Origin: Prauserella rugosa
GTDB lineage: Bacteria > Actinomycetota > Actinomycetes > Mycobacteriales > Pseudonocardiaceae
Reading direction: 5' to 3'
Assembly: GCF_000719975.1 (NCBI RefSeq)
Contig: NZ_JOIJ01000006.1
Location: 1 to 64,000, forward strand
DNA length: 64,000 nt
Each line of letters opens with the position of its first letter. The stretch's first letter is position 1. The notes beneath the pieces are model-generated. The model made no database searches and was not told the DNA's origin. It saw only the letters and a program-made list of their open reading frames with translations. Below are positions 12,968-23,348 of the stretch, piece after piece. The position numbers and the translations under genes are program-made.

Positions 12968-13000
12968 GATCCGGGCTGTGCGAGCCGGGGTCGCCGCGGG

Positions 13001-13465
13001 TCAGAGGACGGCGCGCAGCCGGTCGGCGATGCCGCCGATCCTGCCCAGCACGCCGTTGATGAACCGCGGCGAGTCGTCCGTGGACAGTTCCTTCGCCAGG
13101 CCGACGGCCTCGTCGATCGCCACGGGGTCGGGCACGTCGGCCGACCACAACATCTCGTAGACGCCGACCCGCAGGATCGCCAGGTCGACGGGCGGCATCC
13201 GCTCGAGCGTCCAGCCCTGTGCGTGCTCGGCGAGCAACTCGTCGACCCGCTCCTGATGCGCGTCGAGGCCTTCGACGACCGAGTACGTGTAGTCCGCGAC
13301 CACGTCGACCTCGGGCGAACCGACGTGATCCCGCAGGACGGCCGCGGGGGAGATCTCGCGCTGCGCCGCTTCGTACAGCAGTTCCACGGCACGGCGCCGC
13401 GCGGCGCGGCGGCTGATTCTGCCGCCGCGCCGGGACGAGGACTCGGAGCTCACCGCGGTGCTCAC
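13001..13465 (-). CDS. nusB: transcription antitermination factor NusB
   Basis: The 154-residue all-helical protein binds boxA RNA with NusE for rRNA antitermination. It shows [18 protein letters not shown] near the start, then [17 protein letters not shown] and [12 protein letters not shown], ending in [11 protein letters not shown]. The GTG at 13463-13465 overlaps the efp stop (GTGA); a second GTG four codons later is possible. About 20 Ser/Arg residues precede the core. Confidence 0.96.
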   Translation of the reverse strand: MSTAVSSESSSRRGGRISRRAARRRAVELLYEAAQREISPAAVLRDHVGSPEVDVVADYTYSVVEGLDAHQERVDELLAEHAQGWTLERMPPVDLAILRVGVYEMLWSADVPDPVAIDEAVGLAKELSTDDSPRFINGVLGRIGGIADRLRAVL

Positions 13466-14019
13466 ACGCGGCCGAGGTAGCGGCCGTCGCGGGTGTCGAC
13501 CTTGATCTTCTCGCCGGTGTTGACGAACAGCGGCACCTGCACCTCGGCACCGGTCTCCAGCTTGGCGGGCTTGGTGCCGCCGGTGGAGCGGTCGCCCTGC
13601 AGGCCCGGGTCGGTGTGCTCGATCGTCAGTTCGGCCGAGGCGGGCAGCTCGACGTAGAGCGTCTCGCCCTCGTGCTGCGCGACCTGCACCTCGCTGTTCT
13701 CCAGCATGAACTTCGCCGCGTCGCCGACGATCTCCGGCGACACCGACACCTGGTCGAACGTCTCGCCGTCCATGAAGACGTAGTCGGTGCCGTCGTTGTA
13801 CAGGTAGGTCATCGTGCGGCGGTCCACCGTCGCGGTGTCGACCTTGGTGCCCGCGTTGAAGGTCTTGTCCACGACCTTGCCGGAGAGCACGTTCTTCAGC
13901 GTCGTGCGGACGAACGCGCCGCCCTTGCCCGGCTTGACGTGCTGGAAGTTCACGACAGACCACAGCTGGCCGTCCAGGTTGAGGACCATGCCGTTCTTCA
14001 GGTCGTTGGTGCTGGCCAC
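13462..14019 (-). CDS. efp: translation elongation factor P
   Basis: The 185-residue tRNA-shaped protein relieves ribosome stalling at polyproline. Three beta-barrel domains fit the length. The tip loop reads [13 protein letters not shown], with the conserved Lys. The C-terminal barrel has [20 protein letters not shown]. The GTG at 14017-14019 gives the family start [10 protein letters not shown]; an AGGAG lies upstream. Confidence 0.97.
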   Translation of the reverse strand: MASTNDLKNGMVLNLDGQLWSVVNFQHVKPGKGGAFVRTTLKNVLSGKVVDKTFNAGTKVDTATVDRRTMTYLYNDGTDYVFMDGETFDQVSVSPEIVGDAAKFMLENSEVQVAQHEGETLYVELPASAELTIEHTDPGLQGDRSTGGTKPAKLETGAEVQVPLFVNTGEKIKVDTRDGRYLGRV

Positions 14020-14057
14020 TGGTGTGAGTTCTCCTGTGTCGGGGTCGGGCCGCGCGC

Positions 14058-15179
14058 TTAGACGACCACGAGTTCCTTCGTGCTGAGGGTGAGGACCTCG
14101 GGAGCTGACTCCCGCACGACGAGCGTGTCCTCGATGCGGACTCCACCTCGGCCGGCGAGATACACGCCGGGCTCGACGGTGACCGCCATACCGGCGGCCA
14201 GTGTACCGGCGGCCGTCGTGGCCAGACTCGGAGCCTCGTGAACCTCGAGGCCGACGCCGTGACCCAGGCCGTGGAGGAACTCCGCGCCGCGCCCCGCGTC
14301 GGCGATCACGCGGCGCGACGTGGCGTCCACCTCGGCGGTGTCGGCGCCGGGAACGGCCGCGGCGACACCCGCTTCCTGCGCGGCGCGGACCAGGTCGTGG
14401 ATCTCCTTCTGCCACTCCGCCGGTTCGCCGAGCACGACCGTGCGTGTCATGTCCGAGTGGTACCCGTCCACGGTCGCCCCGAAATCGGCCTTGACGAGAT
14501 CGCCCATGCGCAGCACCGCGTCGGTGGGCCGGTGGTGCGGGATCGCCGAGTGCGCACCCGCCGCCACGATGGACGGGAAGGCCGCGGCCTCGGATCCCTC
14601 GTCGAGCATGCGCGCCTCGAGGTCGCGGGCGACGTCGCGTTCCGTCCGGCCCGGCCGCACTCCCCCGACGGCGAGCAGCGACGCCCACGCACGGTCGGCG
14701 GCCGCGCACGCCCTCCGCAGCGCGTCGATCTCGACCTCGTCCTTCACCTCACGCAACCGCTCGACCAGTCCGGGGCTCCTGCGCAACTCCGACTCGCCGG
14801 TGACCTCGTCCAGGTCCGCGGCCTGTTCGACACTCACGTACTGGCTCTCGAACCCGACCCTGCCGTACCGGCAGCGGTCGCCGCCCACGGTGGCCGCGAG
14901 CGCCCGTGCGCTGGCCCGGTCCACGACCGTGGTGAGGTCGGGGACCTCGGAGGCGGCCTGCGTCGTGTAGCGGCCGTCGGTGCAGAAGACGGTGTCCTGC
15001 TCGCCGCCCGCGTGGAGCAGGAGTGCGGCGTTCGAGCCGGTGAAGCCGGTGAGATAGCGGATGTTGCGCAGGTCGGTCACCAGCAGCGCGTCGAGGTCGG
15101 CGGCGCCGACGAGCTCGCGCAGTGCCGCCCGGCGGCGGGGATGCGCCTCGGCCTGCGAGCCGGGAGAGGATACGGACAT
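14058..15179 (-). CDS. pepQ: Xaa-Pro aminopeptidase, M24 family
   Basis: The 373-residue protein has a creatinase-like N-terminal half ([20 protein letters not shown]) and a pita-bread metallopeptidase half. The five metal ligands are visible: two Asp in [19 protein letters not shown], His in [13 protein letters not shown], Glu in VEPGVYL, Glu in GVRIEDTL. It removes N-terminal residues preceding proline, or splits X-Pro dipeptides. The gene precedes efp, the usual actinobacterial pairing. The ATG at 15177-15179 lies just before the core. Confidence 0.94.
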   Translation of the reverse strand: MSVSSPGSQAEAHPRRRAALRELVGAADLDALLVTDLRNIRYLTGFTGSNAALLLHAGGEQDTVFCTDGRYTTQAASEVPDLTTVVDRASARALAATVGGDRCRYGRVGFESQYVSVEQAADLDEVTGESELRRSPGLVERLREVKDEVEIDALRRACAAADRAWASLLAVGGVRPGRTERDVARDLEARMLDEGSEAAAFPSIVAAGAHSAIPHHRPTDAVLRMGDLVKADFGATVDGYHSDMTRTVVLGEPAEWQKEIHDLVRAAQEAGVAAAVPGADTAEVDATSRRVIADAGRGAEFLHGLGHGVGLEVHEAPSLATTAAGTLAAGMAVTVEPGVYLAGRGGVRIEDTLVVRESAPEVLTLSTKELVVV

Positions 15180-15248
15180 AGCGAGCAGCTTAGGAGCGAG
15201 CGTCTCGGGTGGGACCGGCCGGTTGCCCCGTGCGGTTACAGTGACCCG

Positions 15249-16040
15249 ATGGCGCCCTGGGTCCTTCGCACACTCGGCATGGCGGTGCTGCATGCCGCCG
15301 CGGCCGTCGCACTCGCCAAGATCGCCGTGTTCCAGCCCGGCGACACGACGTTCGCCCGCGCCGCCGCGCTCGCCCTGCTGGTGGGGGCCGCCGCGCTGTG
15401 GGGCGCGCTCGACGGCTGGACTTCGCGCCCCGACAGCGGGCGCACCTGGTTCATCGCCGGACTGGTGGCCGGGCCGCTGGCGGGCGTGCTGAGCGTGATC
15501 GGCAAGGCGGCGCTGGTCGACCAGACCGGCACCGGTGAGCTCGGCGCCGCCCTGACCGGCGGAGCGGCGTTCACGGCGCTGCTGGTCATCGTGCCCGCGG
15601 CGGTCGGACTGCTCGTGGGCGGGCGGCTGCCCCGGCCCGGCGGCGATCTGGACGACGACCCGGAGGAGACCGAGCAGGACTCCCGCACGGGCGATTCGGG
15701 CACCGGCGACTCCGGATCCGAGACCACCGGCCGCACCCGTCGGTCGGGGCGCACGCGTACGCGGTCCCGCCGGCACCGCGCCACCGCCGGCCGCGACGCC
15801 GACCCCGAGGGCAGCGGCGCAGGCAGTGTGGACGGCGCAGGCAGTGTGGGCGACGCGGACGGTGTGGAGGGCGATGCGTGGAAGGCGCCCGCGGTCGCCG
15901 AGATCCCCTCCGGCCCCGATCCCGCGCGCGCCAAGCCCGACGAGCGGGAGGAGACCGTGATGACGGCGAAGCCGCGGCCCTACCGTCATCCGCGGCCGAG
16001 CCCGCGCACCCCACGCGGCACCGACGACACCACACGCTGA
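15249..16040 (+). CDS. B-4DMT-like small membrane protein
   Basis: The product is 263 residues. About 125 residues hold four hydrophobic segments (around 7-27, 34-50, 66-85 and 100-123). They are followed by a long charged, disordered tail rich in Asp, Arg, Ser and Gly. It resembles the actinobacterial B-4DMT transporter annotation; the substrate is unknown. The ATG at 15249-15251 starts the first membrane segment. The gene is divergent from pepQ and convergent with the lipoprotein gene downstream. Confidence 0.75.
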   Translation: MAPWVLRTLGMAVLHAAAAVALAKIAVFQPGDTTFARAAALALLVGAAALWGALDGWTSRPDSGRTWFIAGLVAGPLAGVLSVIGKAALVDQTGTGELGAALTGGAAFTALLVIVPAAVGLLVGGRLPRPGGDLDDDPEETEQDSRTGDSGTGDSGSETTGRTRRSGRTRTRSRRHRATAGRDADPEGSGAGSVDGAGSVGDADGVEGDAWKAPAVAEIPSGPDPARAKPDEREETVMTAKPRPYRHPRPSPRTPRGTDDTTR

Positions 16041-16041
16041 C

Positions 16042-16085
16042 CCCCGCCGACGGCCAGAGGAAGCCGTGCCGGGCGCGCGGCGGGG
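16042..16085. terminator. possible shared terminator hairpin
   Basis: CCCCGCCG (16042-16049) pairs with CGGCGGGG (16078-16085), and an inner ACGGC/GCCGT pair (16050-16054 with 16063-16067) extends the stem. It sits between two converging genes, just beyond the 16040 stop and 4 bases before the 16089 stop. Confidence 0.5.
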
Positions 16086-16088
16086 TCC

Positions 16089-17681
16089 TCAGGAGCCCAA
16101 CGTCGAACCGAGCGCGTAGGAACGCCACTCGTCGGAGGTGATCTCCTCCACCTCCGAGCCGTTCAGCTCGAACGCGTCGGCCGCCCCGTCGGCGACCGGC
16201 CAGATGGTGCGGCCGACGAGGAAACCCCTCCCCTCGGGCGATTCCACGGCACGCGCTCCGGCGGGCAGCCGTCCCGCGACGGCGGTGCCGGCGAGGGCCT
16301 CCGGCCGCTCGTCGACCATTCCGGACGTCAGGGCCTCCGCCACCGACCTGCGTTCGACCCGCAGCACGCGCCCGTCGGCGACGACGTCCATCGTGCGTTC
16401 CGGCGACGGCATCGTGAACCCGTCCAGCGCGGCGAGCGCACCGTCCTCGGTGCCGCATCCGTCGAACCCGGTGGCGTCGACCCCGAACCGCCGCAGGTCG
16501 GTGGGCGCCTTGGCCTTGCCGACCCGCGTGGCCTGCACGACGTCGAGCGGCACGCGGCCACAGGGATCCTCGGGCGAGATCCGCGCGTGCCCCTCCGGTG
16601 TGCGCACCAGGCCGGGGCCCTCCTCCCACGGGACCGACAGCACCACCGGTTCGTACGGCCGGGCGGAGAAGTCGCGGTTCCAGAAGGTGAGCGTGGTGCC
16701 GTCGTCGGTTTGGTGCGCGATGGCGAAGGCGTCCATGGCGTCGATCCACATCAGATCGGCGCTGAACGCGTCGACCACCGAGTGCTCGCGGGGCGCCTCG
16801 GGGCTGTCGACGTCGGCGAATCCGTCGGGGCCGAGCGCCTGCACGGTGCCGGAGAAGGTCGGCTCCTGTGCGCGCAGCACGAACTGCCCCGCCCCGTTCC
16901 ACCCGGCCGCCGCGCCCGTGGTGTCGGTGAACATGAGGTAGAACCAGCCGTCCACGTGCACGGCCGCGGGCTGACCGGCGCCGTAGGTGTTGTCGCGGGT
17001 GGTGTCGTGCGCGGCGCGCACGATCGGCTCGTCGACCCGCTTCCACGTCCGGCCGTCGGTGCTGGTGGCCAGGCCGACGGCGTTGCCGTGGTCATGACTG
17101 CCCGCGGCGCCGGTGTAGTAGAGGTAGTACACCCCGCCCACGCGGATCACCGAGGGATCGCACGTGTGCTTGCCGTCGAACGAGCCCGGCGACCCCGACA
17201 GCACGGCCTCCGGGATACCGCCGCCCGGCGCCCGGAAGGGGCCGTCGAGGCGTGCCGACTGCGCGTGCAGGATGTCATCGCCGGCCGGCCGCGCACTGCC
17301 GTACTGGCTGCACCACCACATCCGCGTCGTGTCGCCGTCCTGCATGACGGTGGGGCCGTAGTTGTACGGTGCGTCGGCGCCTCCGGCGGCGACCACGCGG
17401 TGACTGCGCCGATCGCGATCGGTCTCGAGGCGCACCGGGTCGGTGTGCTGGGTCTCGGCCTGCGGCCGGCCGGAACCTCCGCCCAGGGGATCGCCCGCCA
17501 TCTCGGCGTCGCTCGGCGTGCACGAGACGACCAGGGCGGCTCCGGCGAGCGCGGCTCCCACGGACACGCCGCGGCGGCCACGACTCCGCCGGCCGACCGG
17601 AAGCCGATCGTCGGTGGGCAGGTCGGGCGAGAGCCGGTCACCGCGACCGCGTCGCGGTCTCCGACCACGGCGTTCGTGCAT
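16089..17681 (-). CDS. secreted lipoprotein with GH43-like beta-propeller
   Basis: The product is 530 residues. The first 60 are arginine-rich, with a twin-arginine-like RRSRGRRGVSVG, a hydrophobic run and a lipobox ending VVSC, so a surface lipoprotein is likely. The middle contains five-bladed propeller features seen in family 43 glycosidases (YNYGPTVMQDGDTTRMWW, THCDPSVIRVGGVYYLYYTG, AVGLATSTDGRTW). The last 200 residues are not recognised. Acting on a plant or microbial polysaccharide is plausible, but catalytic residues cannot be assigned. The ATG at 17679-17681 has GGAGG upstream. Confidence 0.75.
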   Translation of the reverse strand: MHERRGRRPRRGRGDRLSPDLPTDDRLPVGRRSRGRRGVSVGAALAGAALVVSCTPSDAEMAGDPLGGGSGRPQAETQHTDPVRLETDRDRRSHRVVAAGGADAPYNYGPTVMQDGDTTRMWWCSQYGSARPAGDDILHAQSARLDGPFRAPGGGIPEAVLSGSPGSFDGKHTCDPSVIRVGGVYYLYYTGAAGSHDHGNAVGLATSTDGRTWKRVDEPIVRAAHDTTRDNTYGAGQPAAVHVDGWFYLMFTDTTGAAAGWNGAGQFVLRAQEPTFSGTVQALGPDGFADVDSPEAPREHSVVDAFSADLMWIDAMDAFAIAHQTDDGTTLTFWNRDFSARPYEPVVLSVPWEEGPGLVRTPEGHARISPEDPCGRVPLDVVQATRVGKAKAPTDLRRFGVDATGFDGCGTEDGALAALDGFTMPSPERTMDVVADGRVLRVERRSVAEALTSGMVDERPEALAGTAVAGRLPAGARAVESPEGRGFLVGRTIWPVADGAADAFELNGSEVEEITSDEWRSYALGSTLGS

Positions 17682-17793
17682 GGCGCCGACCAACCTCCGT
17701 CCCTCCCCCGACGCTCGCGCGCCTCCCCTGCCGCGGCACGCGCCCTCACGCGGGTGGACGCTCAGTGTACGACCGACGTCACCCGGTCGGTGA

Positions 17794-19954
<2,161 letters not shown>

Positions 19955-19959
19955 TGCGT

Positions 19960-21153
19960 TCAGCGCTTCCACCAGTCGTCGAGTCCGGCCACGTACGCCT
20001 CGGCGTTGCGCTTGGCCTCGGCCAGCGAGTCGCCGCCGAACTTCTCGAGCGCGGCGTCGGCCAGCACGAGCGCGACGACCGATTCCAGCACCACGCCCGC
20101 GCGCGGAACGGCGCAGACGTCGGAACGCTGGTGGATCGCCACGGCCGGTTCGCGGGTCTCGACGTCCAGTGTGGACAGAGCCTTGGGCACGGTCGAGATC
20201 GGCTTCATGGCCACGCGGACCCGGAGCGGCTCGCCGTTGGTGATGCCGCCCTCGAGCCCGCCCGCGCGGTTCGAGCGACGGGTGACGCCCTTCGGACCGG
20301 GGCCCGGGTCGATCTCGTCGTGTGCCTGGCTGCCCCACCGGTGTGCGGTGGTGAAGCCGTCCCCGACCTCGACACCCTTCATCGCCTGCACGCCCATCAG
20401 CGCGCCGGCCAGCTTGGCGTCGAGCCTGCGGTCCCAGTGCACGTGCGAACCGAGCCCCGGCGGCAGGCCGTAGGCCAGCACCTCGATGACGCCGCCGACG
20501 GTGTCGCCCGCCTTCCGCACCGCGTCGACCTCGGCGACCATCGCCTCGGTGGCCGCGTCGCCGAAGGCGCGCACCGGGCTCTCGTCGATGGCGGCGAGGT
20601 CGTCCGGTCCGGGCAGCTCGCCCTCGGGCGCCTCGGCCGCGCCGATCGACACCACGTGGCTGATCACCTCGACGCCGAGCAGCTGCCGCAGGAACGCGCG
20701 GGCCACCGTGCCGAGCGCGGTCCGGGACGCCGTCTCCCTGGCGCTGGCCCGCTCGAGCACGGGCCGTGCCTCGTCGAAGCCGTACTTCTGCATCCCGGGC
20801 AGATCGGCGTGACCGGGCCGTGGCCGGGTCAGGGCCTCGTTACGCGCCAGACCTTCGAGGGAGGCGGGATCGACCGGGTCGGCCGCCATGACCTTCTCCC
20901 ACTTCGGCCACTCGGAGTTCTCGATCTGCACCGCGACAGGCCCGCCCTGGGTCCGGCCGTGCCGGACGCCGCCGAGGAACTCGACCTTGTCGGTCTCGAA
21001 ACCCATCCGCGGGCTGCGTCCGAAACCCAGCCGCCTGCGGGCGAGCTGCTCACCGATGTCGTCCGTCGTCACCTCGACCCCGGCGACCATGCCCTCGAGA
21101 ATTCCGGCGAGAGCCGGGCCGTGCGACTCACCTGCGGTTATCCAGCGCAACAC
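19960..21153 (-). CDS. aroC: chorismate synthase
   Basis: The 397-residue FMN-dependent enzyme forms chorismate from EPSP. The start [21 protein letters not shown] is the family N-terminus. [18 protein letters not shown] and the flavin-contacting [17 protein letters not shown] follow. The GTG at 21151-21153 is chosen because the family starts at [11 protein letters not shown] and an AGGA lies about 8 bases upstream. A GTG 11 codons earlier (21184-21186) is the alternative. Confidence 0.95.
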   Translation of the reverse strand: MLRWITAGESHGPALAGILEGMVAGVEVTTDDIGEQLARRRLGFGRSPRMGFETDKVEFLGGVRHGRTQGGPVAVQIENSEWPKWEKVMAADPVDPASLEGLARNEALTRPRPGHADLPGMQKYGFDEARPVLERASARETASRTALGTVARAFLRQLLGVEVISHVVSIGAAEAPEGELPGPDDLAAIDESPVRAFGDAATEAMVAEVDAVRKAGDTVGGVIEVLAYGLPPGLGSHVHWDRRLDAKLAGALMGVQAMKGVEVGDGFTTAHRWGSQAHDEIDPGPGPKGVTRRSNRAGGLEGGITNGEPLRVRVAMKPISTVPKALSTLDVETREPAVAIHQRSDVCAVPRAGVVLESVVALVLADAALEKFGGDSLAEAKRNAEAYVAGLDDWWKR

Positions 21154-21201
21154 ACCGCCGATCCTGTCACGTCGCGGCGAGGTCACCTCAGAGGCCCTCG
21201 G

Positions 21202-22059
21202 CTACCCGATGCCCGATGTGACCACCCCCATTTCCGCACCCGTTCCCGCGCCGGGGAAGGTCGCCACCAGGCACGCGCCGAGGAGCAGGCCGGGACCGTG
21301 CGGCACCCCGCCGTTCCCGCGGGCGGCGACCAGGCAGAACCGCCATCCCGCGGTCCGCACCGCGCGGACTACCCGCGCCACGGCCGCGGTCGTCGCCACC
21401 GCCAGCGTGACCAGCGAGGCCAGGCAGGCCGCGACGACGAGCGCGGGCCATCCGACCGCACCGAGCGCATCGCCGAGGGCCGCCGCGAGCTTGACGTCCC
21501 CCGCGCCCAACGAGCCCGGCACCACGAACCGCACGAGCAGATGAGCACCGGCGAAGGCAACCACTCCAGCCACGGCGCCGACGACGAGGCCGGTGTCGAC
21601 GCCGTCTCCTGGTCCGCTCACCGCGGCGACAACTACCGCTGCCAGCACCAGCGGGACGGCGGGCAGCGTCACCACGTCCGGCAACCGCCGGTACCGCAGG
21701 TCCGCAGCCGCCAACGGCACCGCCACCGCGGTGACCACGAGCGGAACCGGCAGCCACCACCACGGCAGCCCGCCCACCGCGGCACGCCATGCCAGCCACG
21801 CCCACACCGCGCCGGTCGCCACCACGCAGAGCCCCGGCGGCACCGCGGCCGGACTCCGGGATCGCGCCAGCGCCAGGCACACCGCCCACGCCGCGAGCGC
21901 ACCGCCCACCGCGAAGACACCGACCCCGGGCACCACGGCACCTGCCGGAACAGTGCTCGCCGAAACAGTGCTCGCCGAGGCGGTGCTTGCCGGGACGGTG
22001 GTTGCCGAGACGCTTGCCGAAACGGTGCTCCCGACGAGGCCGCTCACGTGTTCGCTCAT
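21202..22059 (-). CDS. A24 prepilin peptidase (aspartyl, no methyltransferase domain)
   Basis: The 285-residue polytopic membrane protein has about seven hydrophobic segments. The two catalytic Asp residues are in AADLRYRRLPD and GAGDVKLAAAL, the A24 signature. There is no CxxC N-terminal methyltransferase domain, as in other actinobacterial short forms. Residues about 8-40 are a Ser/Thr/Ala/Val stretch from 15-bp repeats. It would cleave type IV or Flp-pilin-like leaders, but no pilin gene is in the window. It heads the aro gene cluster. Confidence 0.88.
   Translation of the reverse strand: MSEHVSGLVGSTVSASVSATTVPASTASASTVSASTVPAGAVVPGVGVFAVGGALAAWAVCLALARSRSPAAVPPGLCVVATGAVWAWLAWRAAVGGLPWWWLPVPLVVTAVAVPLAAADLRYRRLPDVVTLPAVPLVLAAVVVAAVSGPGDGVDTGLVVGAVAGVVAFAGAHLLVRFVVPGSLGAGDVKLAAALGDALGAVGWPALVVAACLASLVTLAVATTAAVARVVRAVRTAGWRFCLVAARGNGGVPHGPGLLLGACLVATFPGAGTGAEMGVVTSGIG
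21949..22031. repeat. 15-bp tandem repeat in prepilin peptidase N-terminus
   Basis: About five degenerate copies of ACAGTGCTCGCCGAA occupy this stretch; the first two differ at one base. In the gene's frame each copy encodes five residues of the Ser-Ala-Ser-Thr-Val type. It precedes the first membrane segment, so the copies would vary a flexible N-terminal tail. Confidence 0.75.
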
Positions 22060-22317
22060 CACGCAGCACAGCCTGCGGTTCCGCGACGACCAGGGCAAAC
22101 GGCCCGCGTCGCGAGATGCACCGCGCCGTGCGCAGCGGCCCCGAGGATCACCCGTGCGGCTCAGCCGCAGCGGCGTGAACGGTCCGTTCGCGCCGCCCGC
22201 TCCGCACCCGCTCGCTGAACGCGGGGCGACCCGGAGAGTTCAGTCGCATCGGACACTCAAGCTCCGAGGGCCCTCGAGCGCGTCACAAACTCGACAGAAC
22301 TCGACCGCCTCGAGCGA

Positions 22318-22779
22318 TCAGGCGTTCCAGGTGAACAGCTCGTCGCCAGGGCGCACCGTCGCCCCCGTCTCGGCGGTCGCCAGCGCGCTCTGCTCGGCGT
22401 CGAGCGCGATCACCGGCACGATCGGCGCGTACCCAGCCGCGCGCACCGCCGCCGGATCCCATCCGACCACCGGCTGCCCCGCGCGCACCCGCTCGCCTTT
22501 GACCACGTGGAGCGTGAATCCCTCGCCCTGCTGTTTCACCGTGTCGATCCCGAGGTGCACCAGCACGGCCCTGCCGTCGTCGGCCGCGATCACGAAGGCG
22601 TGCGGGTGGACGGTGGCGAGCGTGCCGTCGATCGGAGCGACGGCGTCGGCGGGCCCGTCCTGCGGTTCGACCGCGATTCCGGGCCCCACCATGGCCTGCG
22701 CGAACACCGGGTCCGGCACGTCGGCGAGGCCGGCGACGGTGCCCGCGACCGGGCTCTGGACGGTCAGCGCCGCGGTCAC
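22318..22779 (-). CDS. crr: PTS EIIA component, glucose type
   Basis: The 153-residue soluble phosphocarrier matches EIIA-Glc. VHPHAFVIAADDGRAVLVHLG contains the two active-site histidines (about 60 and 75, the latter phosphorylated), followed by GIDTV. It receives phosphate from HPr and passes it to EIIB. The GTG at 22777-22779 overlaps the EIIB stop (GTGA), so the two are translated together. Confidence 0.94.
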   Translation of the reverse strand: MTAALTVQSPVAGTVAGLADVPDPVFAQAMVGPGIAVEPQDGPADAVAPIDGTLATVHPHAFVIAADDGRAVLVHLGIDTVKQQGEGFTLHVVKGERVRAGQPVVGWDPAAVRAAGYAPIVPVIALDAEQSALATAETGATVRPGDELFTWNA

Positions 22780-23012
22780 AGCAGGTCCTGGATGTCCTCG
22801 GCGATCGTGTCGGCCTCGGGGCCGACCACGACCTGCACGACCGTGCCCGCCTTCATCACGCCGTGCGCGCCTGCCTGTTTGAGCGCGGCCTCGTCGACGA
22901 CCGAGCCGTCTTCGAGTTCACAACGCAGCCGCGTGATGCAGCCTTCGATCTCCACCACGTTGTCCGCGCCGCCGAGTGCCGCGAGGATCTTCTCCGGCCT
23001 GTCGTCCGCCAT
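22776..23012 (-). CDS. PTS EIIB component, glucose/N-acetylglucosamine type
   Basis: The 78-residue domain protein has the phosphorylated Cys25 in IEGCITRLRC and the flanking AALGGADNVV and VVQVVVGPEA. It accepts phosphate from EIIA and phosphorylates the sugar bound in EIIC. It is encoded as a free-standing protein, as in the Streptomyces NagF/NagE2 arrangement. The ATG at 23010-23012 starts the core; upstream frame has no similarity. Confidence 0.94.
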   Translation of the reverse strand: MADDRPEKILAALGGADNVVEIEGCITRLRCELEDGSVVDEAALKQAGAHGVMKAGTVVQVVVGPEADTIAEDIQDLL

Positions 23013-23149
23013 CGCGGCCTCCCTGCTGTTCGAATCCACTGTTCGCGTGTGACCTGGTGTCGCGACGTCCCGTGCCATGGACCGGTCGGATTCCGCGTCG
23101 CCGCGGGCGCCGCCGGTACGGGTCCATCTTCCGTACGAACGGTAACGGC

Positions 23150-23179
23150 TTGACACCCGGTCGTGCGACGGAGCATTCT
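23150..23179 (+). promoter_or_regulatory. promoter for PTS EIIC gene
   Basis: TTGACA at 23150-23155 and CATTCT at 23174-23179, 18 bases apart, predict a start near 23186. The DasR operator begins 7 bases further on, a position suited to repression. Confidence 0.5.
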
Positions 23180-23192
23180 CCCACCTCGACCG

Positions 23193-23208
23193 AGTGGTCT
23201 AGACCGGA
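23193..23208. promoter_or_regulatory. DasR operator (dre site)
   Basis: AGTGGTCTAGACCGGA matches the DasR-responsive element consensus ASTGGTCTAGACCAST at 14 of 16 positions, including the complete central TGGTCTAGACC. DasR is a GntR repressor released by glucosamine-6-phosphate in Streptomyces. The site sits between the divergent EIIB and EIIC genes, so it supports N-acetylglucosamine as the transported sugar. The dasR gene is not in the window. Confidence 0.8.
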
Positions 23209-23348
23209 ACGTACCACCGCAGCGACGCGGAACGCCGATACCGAAACGCTCACGGTGGCGCCGGTTTCCCGCTAGTCTTCCGCCCCAGGCCGTCCAGCCG
23301 GACGACCCGAGGCGGACCCGCCCCGACCGGCCGCACACGGAGGACGTC

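Larger units (their letters stand above)
23013..23348. other. divergent promoter region of the PTS locus
   Basis: This 336-base gap lies between the EIIB gene (leftward) and the EIIC gene (rightward). It holds a rightward promoter and a DasR-type operator, described separately. I see no leftward promoter of similar quality and no conserved coding frame. Confidence 0.6.
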
